Shown here piece by piece: positions 5,161 to 5,855 of a stretch of 5,855 bases of DNA. The position numbers were made by a program, and so were the translations under genes. Within the stretch, counting starts at the first letter, position 1, and each line of letters begins with the position of its first letter. The notes under the pieces were generated by a model. The model was not told the DNA's origin, did not search any database, and worked only from the letters and a program-made list of their open reading frames with translations. The DNA comes from Candidatus Moraniibacteriota bacterium (GTDB taxonomy: Bacteria; Patescibacteriota; Minisyncoccia; Moranbacterales; UBA2206), in contig DPJH01000020.1 in NCBI GenBank assembly GCA_003543115.1, positions 1 to 5,855 on the forward strand, given 5' to 3'.

Positions 5161-5700
5161 ATGGCAAAAAAGAAGTATGTTACCCGGATAAAAAAATCCA
5201 AAACCGATGTTCCGCGTTCTCTTTCTGAAGCCAACATCTTGTTGGGAAAATTGGGAAACACCCAAGATGCTATCAATGATATTGAGAAAGAGCTGGAAAG
5301 GAAAATCGCCGAATTGAAAGAGGAGGCGAAAATCAAATTGCAGCCGTTGACCACAGTGCGAGACGTCCAGGTCAATGCATTGTTCACTTTTGCGAATCCG
5401 CGCAAAGCGGAACTGACGCAAAAACTTCGAACTGTCAGGCTGAGCTCCGGCACGTTCGGCTGGCGCATGACGCCGCCCCGAGTCGATACCAAAAAAAGCG
5501 ACGAGGAAGTGATCAAATTTCTGAAAAGCTCCGGATACAAGGAGTTTGTGCGGATCGTGGAAGAGATTGACAGGAAAAAATTGCTGGCAAAGCGTCCGTC
5601 TATCCCGGACATAACTTTTGTGCAGGACGATGAATTTTTTATCGTTCCCAATCAGAAGATCAGGAAGAAGAAAACTCTCACTCACGCGATCGATCGTTGA
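5161..5700 (+). CDS. Host-nuclease inhibitor Gam family protein (Mu Gam-like)
   Basis: A 179-residue protein close in length to phage Mu Gam (174 aa). Mu Gam is a Ku-like dimer that binds double-stranded DNA ends and shields them from exonucleases such as RecBCD. The N-terminus is very basic (KKKYVTRIKKSK). Residues about 20-70 form a long charged helix typical of the Gam coiled coil (LSEANILLGKLG then IEKELERKIAELKEEAK). The family signature follows: a short hairpin ending GTFGWRMTPPRV (97-108), a helix DEEVIKFLKSSG (114-125), then FVRIVEEIDRKKLL (129-142), and a final strand pair DEFFIVP (157-163). A strong GGAGG (5149-5153) seven bases before the ATG supports the start. No phage gene flanks it, and it has its own terminator, so it looks like a domesticated or independent gene rather than part of a prophage. 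The function in this host is inferred. Confidence 0.85.
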   Translation: MAKKKYVTRIKKSKTDVPRSLSEANILLGKLGNTQDAINDIEKELERKIAELKEEAKIKLQPLTTVRDVQVNALFTFANPRKAELTQKLRTVRLSSGTFGWRMTPPRVDTKKSDEEVIKFLKSSGYKEFVRIVEEIDRKKLLAKRPSIPDITFVQDDEFFIVPNQKIRKKKTLTHAIDR

Positions 5701-5735
5701 AGAGGAGTTTCCGAGTCATTAGGCTTAGTTTTTTC

Positions 5736-5772
5736 AAAATCCCTCTGCGGCATAGCTGCGGAGGGATTTTTT
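5736..5772 (+). terminator. Strong rho-independent terminator after the Gam-like gene
   Basis: AAAATCCCTCTGCGGC (5736-5751) pairs along all 16 positions (two G-U pairs) with the segment 5755-5770 around the loop ATA, ending in a T run to 5772. The A-rich left arm could also allow termination on the other strand. Confidence 0.95.
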
Positions 5773-5801
5773 ATATTATGGTAGGATATTGGAATCTTTG
5801 G

Positions 5802-5810
5802 TGGTAGAAT
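5802..5810 (+). promoter_or_regulatory. Extended -10 promoter of the partial last gene
   Basis: TGG followed by TAGAAT (5805-5810) ends seven bases before the ATG at 5818. No clear -35 box is seen. The expected transcription start falls at or next to that ATG, so the mRNA would be leaderless. Confidence 0.5.
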
Positions 5811-5817
5811 ATGGAAT

Positions 5818-5855
5818 ATGGAAGAAAAAATAATAAAAATTGAAGATTTGGGTTA
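5818..5855 (+). CDS. Start of an unidentified gene, cut by the window end
   Basis: The frame from ATG 5818 reads MEEKIIKIEDLG and stays open at the window edge. A charged start with a short beta strand like this is common in ABC transporter ATP-binding subunits, among others, but 12 residues cannot identify a family. An ATG at 5811 in another frame stops after ten codons. The start is supported by a terminator 46 bases upstream and by the extended -10 box just before it. Confidence 0.45.
   Translation, partial: MEEKIIKIEDLG

Noticed and set aside
5101..5685. Long minus-strand reading frame (194 codons) opposite the Gam-like gene
   Set aside because: It is a shadow of the Gam-like frame: low-complexity Phe/Arg/Ser-rich translation, no ribosome site, and it runs through the other gene's promoter region.
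1..5855. CRISPR array, insertion sequence or prophage
   Set aside because: No spaced direct repeats, no transposase frame and no target-site duplication are visible; the Gam-like gene is the only phage-related gene.

Overview
This 5,855-base window carries six complete genes and the first codons of a seventh. The mix suggests a Patescibacteria (CPR) genome: a small bactofilin-like membrane protein, a TrmB-type regulator, an orphan Mu Gam-like protein, and short genes each with its own extended -10 promoter and often no Shine-Dalgarno site. This is an inference from gene content. No rRNA, tRNA or marker gene is present to settle it. The genetic code is standard as far as these reading frames show.

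Layout. Positions 1-1032 hold a Fic-domain (AMPylase-type) gene with a helix-turn-helix tail, behind a good promoter embedded in a long inverted repeat. Positions 1033-1387 are non-coding, with a second good promoter and a long leader that contains nested inverted repeats. Positions 1388-1918 encode an exported protein of unknown function, closed by a clear terminator. Positions 2126-2722 encode a dihydrofolate-reductase-like (RibD C-terminal fold) oxidoreductase. Positions 2941-4101 encode an exported, membrane-anchored beta-helix protein of bactofilin type. A TrmB-like regulator (4270-5028, minus strand) converges on it. That regulator is divergent from a Gam-like DNA-end-binding protein (5161-5700), and the 132-bp region between them is rich in short dyads. 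A very strong terminator (5736-5772) follows Gam, then an extended -10 promoter and the start of an apparently leaderless gene that runs off the window.

The genes do not form an obvious operon or pathway. They look like independently transcribed accessory genes. The links the sequence does suggest are local: possible autoregulation of the Fic gene by its own helix-turn-helix tail, and possible control of the Gam gene by the divergent TrmB-like regulator. I do not see a clearly new multi-gene system. The best leads are the Fic operator-like repeat, the structured leader at about 1168-1387, the TrmB/Gam divergent pair, and the cysteine-bearing beta-helix membrane protein.
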